DNA of 9,451 nt from Thermococcus sp. (lineage in GTDB: Archaea; Methanobacteriota_B; Thermococci; Thermococcales; Thermococcaceae): the NCBI GenBank assembly GCA_027023165.1, contig JALVWX010000123.1, forward strand, positions 1 to 9,451, written 5' to 3'. The notes under the pieces were generated by a model, which had not been told where the DNA came from, did not search any database, and worked only from the letters and a program-made list of their open reading frames with translations. Positions 1-9,451 of the stretch are shown here, one piece after another. The position numbers were made by a program, and so were the translations under genes. Position 1 is the stretch's first letter; the number at the start of each line of letters is the position of its first letter.

Positions 1-323
1 GTATGATCCGCGACCCGCAGTTCGGTCCAGCCATCATGTTCGGTCTCGGTGGAATCTTCGTCGAGATACTCAAGGACGTTTCCTTCCGCGTCGCCCCGAT
101 AAGCAAGGACGAGGCCCTCGACATGATAAAGGAGATCAAGGCCTACCCGATCTTAGCTGGAGCGCGCGGTGAGAAGCCCGTTGATATAGAGGCCCTTGCC
201 GACATCATCACCAAGGTCGGCGAGCTTGCCCTCGAACTTCCTGAGATCAGGGAGCTCGACATCAACCCGATCTTCGCCTATGAGGACAGCGCCGTTGCCG
301 TCGACGCGAGGATGCTCCTCTGA
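1..323 (+). CDS. acdB: Acetate-CoA ligase (ADP-forming) beta subunit, 3' end only
   Basis: This is the C-terminal part of the ATP-grasp-type beta subunit of ADP-forming acetyl-CoA synthetase. In Thermococcales this cytoplasmic enzyme converts acyl-CoA, ADP and phosphate to acid, CoA and ATP, the main substrate-level ATP-forming step of peptide and sugar fermentation. The gene is cut by the left edge; the reading frame begins at base 3 and about 107 codons are visible. Recognisable stretches are FGLGGIFVEILKDVSFRVAP near the start and ELDINPIFAYEDSAVAVDAR near the end, both characteristic of this family. The stop is TGA at 321-323. The Met codon at base 3 is internal, not the true start, since the family protein is roughly twice this length. 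It is a housekeeping gene unrelated to the CRISPR genes that follow, and a pyrimidine-rich stretch after it probably ends its transcript. The exact paralogue and acid preference cannot be told from this fragment. Confidence 0.88.
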   Translation, partial: MIRDPQFGPAIMFGLGGIFVEILKDVSFRVAPISKDEALDMIKEIKAYPILAGARGEKPVDIEALADIITKVGELALELPEIRELDINPIFAYEDSAVAVDARMLL

Positions 324-325
324 GC

Positions 326-359
326 CTCGTTTCTTCTTCATTTCCTGTTCACTTCTTCT
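326..359 (+). terminator. Pyrimidine-rich probable terminator after the acdB-like gene
   Basis: Just after the stop codon at 321-323 the + strand is almost entirely C and T, with several TTC and TTTC runs. Archaeal RNA polymerase terminates at U-rich tracts without needing a hairpin, so this is the likely end of the upstream transcript. The longest pure T run is only three bases, so the site may be weak. Confidence 0.4.
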
Positions 360-376
360 GGCGCATCCCCCTATAT

Positions 377-413
377 GCCTGAATGGTCGTTAGCTTTTGG
401 CCGAAATTTAGGC
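377..413 (+). other. Imperfect hairpin in the intergenic region upstream of cas6
   Basis: GCCTGAAT (377-384) can pair with ATTTAGGC (406-413) over 8 bp including one G-U pair. GGTC (385-388) can extend the stem by pairing with GGCC (399-402), leaving a 3-base bulge at 403-405. No conserved RNA family is recognised. It may be a remnant, a structured leader of an unseen small RNA, or chance. Confidence 0.25.
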
Positions 414-452
414 TTGCTCAAGGAGATTCTGGAACAGTGTGTAATATTCTAA

Positions 453-3809
<3,357 letters not shown>

Positions 3810-3813
3810 GCCG

Positions 3814-4439
3814 ATGATAAGGGTGAAGCTCAAGGCCTGGACGGCTTCCTTCCGCTTTCCAACCTTTCAGTCAGGATATCAACCTACCCTACCAGTTCCA
3901 CCGCCGTCCACCATACAGGGATTGCTCTCCGCCGCGAAGGGGGAACCCGTTTACCTAACGGAGATTCCCTACGTCGGCTACGTCTTCAGGAGCGAGGGAC
4001 TCGGCGTTGACCTCGAGAAAATCTACGCCCTGGGAAAGGTTGAGACGGACATAATGAAGCGTGAGTTCCACTACGGGGCAGAGCTTTACCTCTACCTCCC
4101 TGATGAGTGGAGAAAACACTTCAAAAAGCCAAGGTACCAGCTCCTCCTCGGAAGGTCAAGCGACGTTGCAACCGTTGAGGAAACAAAAAGGGTGGAGCTT
4201 GAGGAGGGGGAAGCTCCCATAGGCGGGACAGTCGTTCCCATAAACCTTGGTCTCCCCGGCATGGTCCACTCGCTCGTCGTTGAATACGACTACTCCAGCG
4301 TCCCGAGAAGGGCAAGGCTGGTGAAACCCTTCGTCGTCCTCCCTTTTCCAAGGACTCCCGGGGAAAGGAGGAGACAGACGAGAAAAGCCAGCTATGACCC
4401 TGAGTTAGACATAGGAGTTTACCTCCACAGGTGGGGCGA

Positions 4440-4443
<4 letters not shown>
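3814..4443 (+). CDS. cas5: Cas5, Tneap subtype (Cas5t)
   Basis: Cas5 caps the 5' tag end of the crRNA and joins Cas7 to Cas8 in the surveillance complex. The 209-residue protein opens with the characteristic Cas5 N-terminal segment (about residues 5-42): LKAWTASFRFPTFQSGYQPT followed by LPVPPPSTIQGLLSAA, where the P-PST-QGLLSAA core is the Cas5 signature. The rest is less conserved but is of the right length for Cas5t. As Cas6 is encoded separately, Cas5 is not expected to process pre-crRNA as the I-C Cas5d does. The start ATG at 3814 follows the cst2 stop by 4 bases and has GGTGAG just before it. The stop overlaps the cas3 start as ATGA, implying coupled translation. Confidence 0.93.
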
Positions 4444-8206
<3,763 letters not shown>

Positions 8207-8207
8207 G

Positions 8208-8243
8208 GTGTTCAGTTATGGGTGAACACTCGAGGGGGTGTTC
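8208..8243. repeat. Three alternating GTGTTC half-sites after cas1
   Basis: GTGTTCA (8208-8214) is the exact reverse complement of TGAACAC (8223-8229), and GAACAC (8224-8229) is also the reverse complement of a third copy, GTGTTC (8238-8243). The middle arm can therefore pair with either outer arm, with an 8-9 base loop in each case. In RNA these would be mutually exclusive hairpins just after the cas1 stop. In DNA they would be three alternating half-sites about 14-16 bp apart. The function is unknown; a transcript-end structure or a protein binding site are both possible. Confidence 0.5.
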
Positions 8244-8305
8244 GATAAGGACCCTAACTATCCCCACGAACGGAATTGTAACTCTTCCATTTACCTAGCA
8301 TTGCC

Positions 8306-8352
8306 TAGTGTTTATTTTTTTCTAAACAAATTGCATTTCCTGATAAACACTA
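8306..8352. repeat. Perfect 10-bp inverted repeat between the two cas operons
   Basis: TAGTGTTTAT (8306-8315) and ATAAACACTA (8343-8352) are perfect reverse complements separated by 27 AT-rich bases. The region lies about 15-60 bases upstream of the TATA box of the type I-A operon. The T tract lies inside the loop, after the left arm, so this is not a standard hairpin-then-T terminator. It may be a binding site for a regulator upstream of the promoter, or a transcript-end structure of the cas1 operon. Confidence 0.45.
8315..8323 (+). terminator. T-tract probable terminator of the cas6-cas1 operon
   Basis: Seven T residues at 8315-8321, followed by C and T and preceded by TGTTTA, form the only strong T tract in the window. 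It lies about 110 bases after the cas1 stop and upstream of the next promoter, which fits archaeal intrinsic termination. Confidence 0.55.
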
Positions 8353-8359
8353 ACTAAAC

Positions 8360-8370
8360 GTAAGCCTTAT

Positions 8371-8374
<4 letters not shown>
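8360..8374 (+). promoter_or_regulatory. BRE/TATA promoter of the type I-A operon
   Basis: GTAAGC (8360-8365) followed by CTTATATTA (8366-8374) looks like a BRE plus TATA box. Transcription should start near 8393-8398, only about 10 bases before the csa5 start codon, giving a very short leader that still contains the GAGGTGGT ribosome site (8395-8402). The CCTTATA core is shared with the cas6 promoter. Confidence 0.6.
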
Positions 8375-8752
<378 letters not shown>

Positions 8753-8753
<1 letters not shown>

Positions 8754-9451
8754 TGTTTCTGAGCATTGGTGTTAGGTTTGAGGCAAACGTCGAGGCGTTG
8801 AACATGGTCGAGACCGCCGGCAACTACAGCAAGCACAGGCGCGTTCCGTACCTCGTCGAGGAGGACGGGAAGCTCAAGACCGTCTACGTCCCGGCAATGA
8901 GCGGTGAGAGCCTCGCCCACGCCTACCAGGAGCACCTCGTCAGGGAAGCCCTGAGCCTCGACCTCCCGGTGTGCGACGACTGCCAGAGGGGAGAGTTCTA
9001 CAAGTCCATGAACAAGGTTCACCTCAAGAAGAAGGTGGATCCCATACCCGAGAATCCCAGGAAGATTGAGGAGGCAATCGTAAGAACGTGCGTAGTTGAA
9101 GACGTTGGAGGCTTCCTCTACGCGGAGAAGCCCCCAGTTAGGAGGAGCTCTGCCTTCCAGGTCAGCTACGCACTTCCGATCAAGTCCATGGCGCTGTTCG
9201 CGACCTCCGAACCCCAGCTCCACGCAAGGCACGCCCAGATGGACTCTTCCAGCAAGAAGGGCAACGCTTCCGAGCAGATGATTTACTACGTCGAGACCGG
9301 CACAGCCCTTTACGGCTTCACCTTCAACCTCGACCTCGACGCGATAGGAGTGAGCGCAATCACCTCAAAGCCAATACTCGACGAGAACGAGATAAAAGCA
9401 AGGCGTGAGGCCGCATTGAAGGCCCTGTTCAGGATGCTCTCCTCCGCCCAG
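8753..9451 (+). CDS. csa2: Cas7 (Csa2) type I-A backbone subunit, 5' part
   Basis: Csa2 is the RAMP-fold backbone of the type I-A complex, coating the crRNA spacer. The reading frame is open to the window end, so 233 codons are seen and roughly a quarter to a third of the gene is missing. Family patterns include FLSIGVRFEANVEALN at the N-terminus, PAMSGESLAH (47-56), AFQVSYALPIKSMALFAT, the segment with KKGNASEQMIYYVETGTAL, and GFTFNLDLDAIG (188-199), all characteristic of Csa2/DevR-type Cas7. A CXXC pair lies at Cys74/Cys77. The start ATG overlaps the csa5 stop by one base and has GGAGGTGATG (8739-8748) at suitable spacing. By analogy to P. furiosus, cas5a, split cas3 genes and cas8a (csa4) would be expected after it; none of these is seen here. 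Confidence 0.95.

Noticed and set aside
4431..4439. An upstream GTG start for cas3, three codons longer
   Set aside because: It lies inside the apparent ribosome site AGGTGGGG, while ATG 4440 gives the same ATGA stop-start overlap as cas8-cst2.

Overview
The window comes from a hyperthermophilic euryarchaeon of the order Thermococcales, most likely a Thermococcus. This rests on a Cas6 that reads as a close relative of Pyrococcus furiosus Cas6, the end of an ADP-forming acetate-CoA ligase beta subunit (a Thermococcales energy enzyme), archaeal BRE/TATA promoters, purine-rich Shine-Dalgarno sites and a fairly GC-rich composition. The genus is inferred.

Layout: (1) 1-323 is the 3' end of an acetate-CoA ligase (ADP-forming) beta subunit gene. 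(2) 324-536 is an intergenic region with a pyrimidine-rich probable terminator, a weak hairpin, a TATA box and an imperfect palindrome at the expected transcription start of the next operon. (3) 537-8206 is a seven-gene, co-directional CRISPR-Cas operon: cas6, cas8 (Cst1, CXXC-CXXC family), cas7 (Cst2/DevR family), cas5t, cas3 (HD nuclease plus helicase in one protein), cas4 and cas1. This is the Tneap/Cst class of type I-B, which some P. furiosus literature calls I-G. Most of the genes overlap or abut and look translationally coupled. No cas2 is present. (4) 8207-8405 is a noncoding region of about 200 bp, AT-rich in its distal part, containing three separate sets of inverted repeats, a T tract and a promoter. 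(5) 8406-9451 starts a second operon, of type I-A: csa5 (cas11a) and csa2 (cas7a), the latter cut by the window end.

How the parts fit together: Cas6 cuts pre-crRNA. Cas8, Cst2 and Cas5t build the type I-B surveillance complex on crRNA. Cas3 degrades the bound target DNA. Cas4 and Cas1 belong to spacer acquisition. Csa5 and Csa2 are the small subunit and backbone of a second, type I-A effector, whose remaining genes would lie beyond 9451. The I-A part seen here has no cas6 or adaptation genes of its own, so it may share those of the first operon (inference).

The gene content is a known kind of dual Cas locus. The less ordinary signals are a possible internal start inside cas8 that would yield a separate small subunit of about 123 residues, the dense palindromes between the two operons, a 21-bp near-perfect palindrome next to the type I-A TATA box, and the lack of cas2. 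No CRISPR repeat-spacer array was seen in the window.
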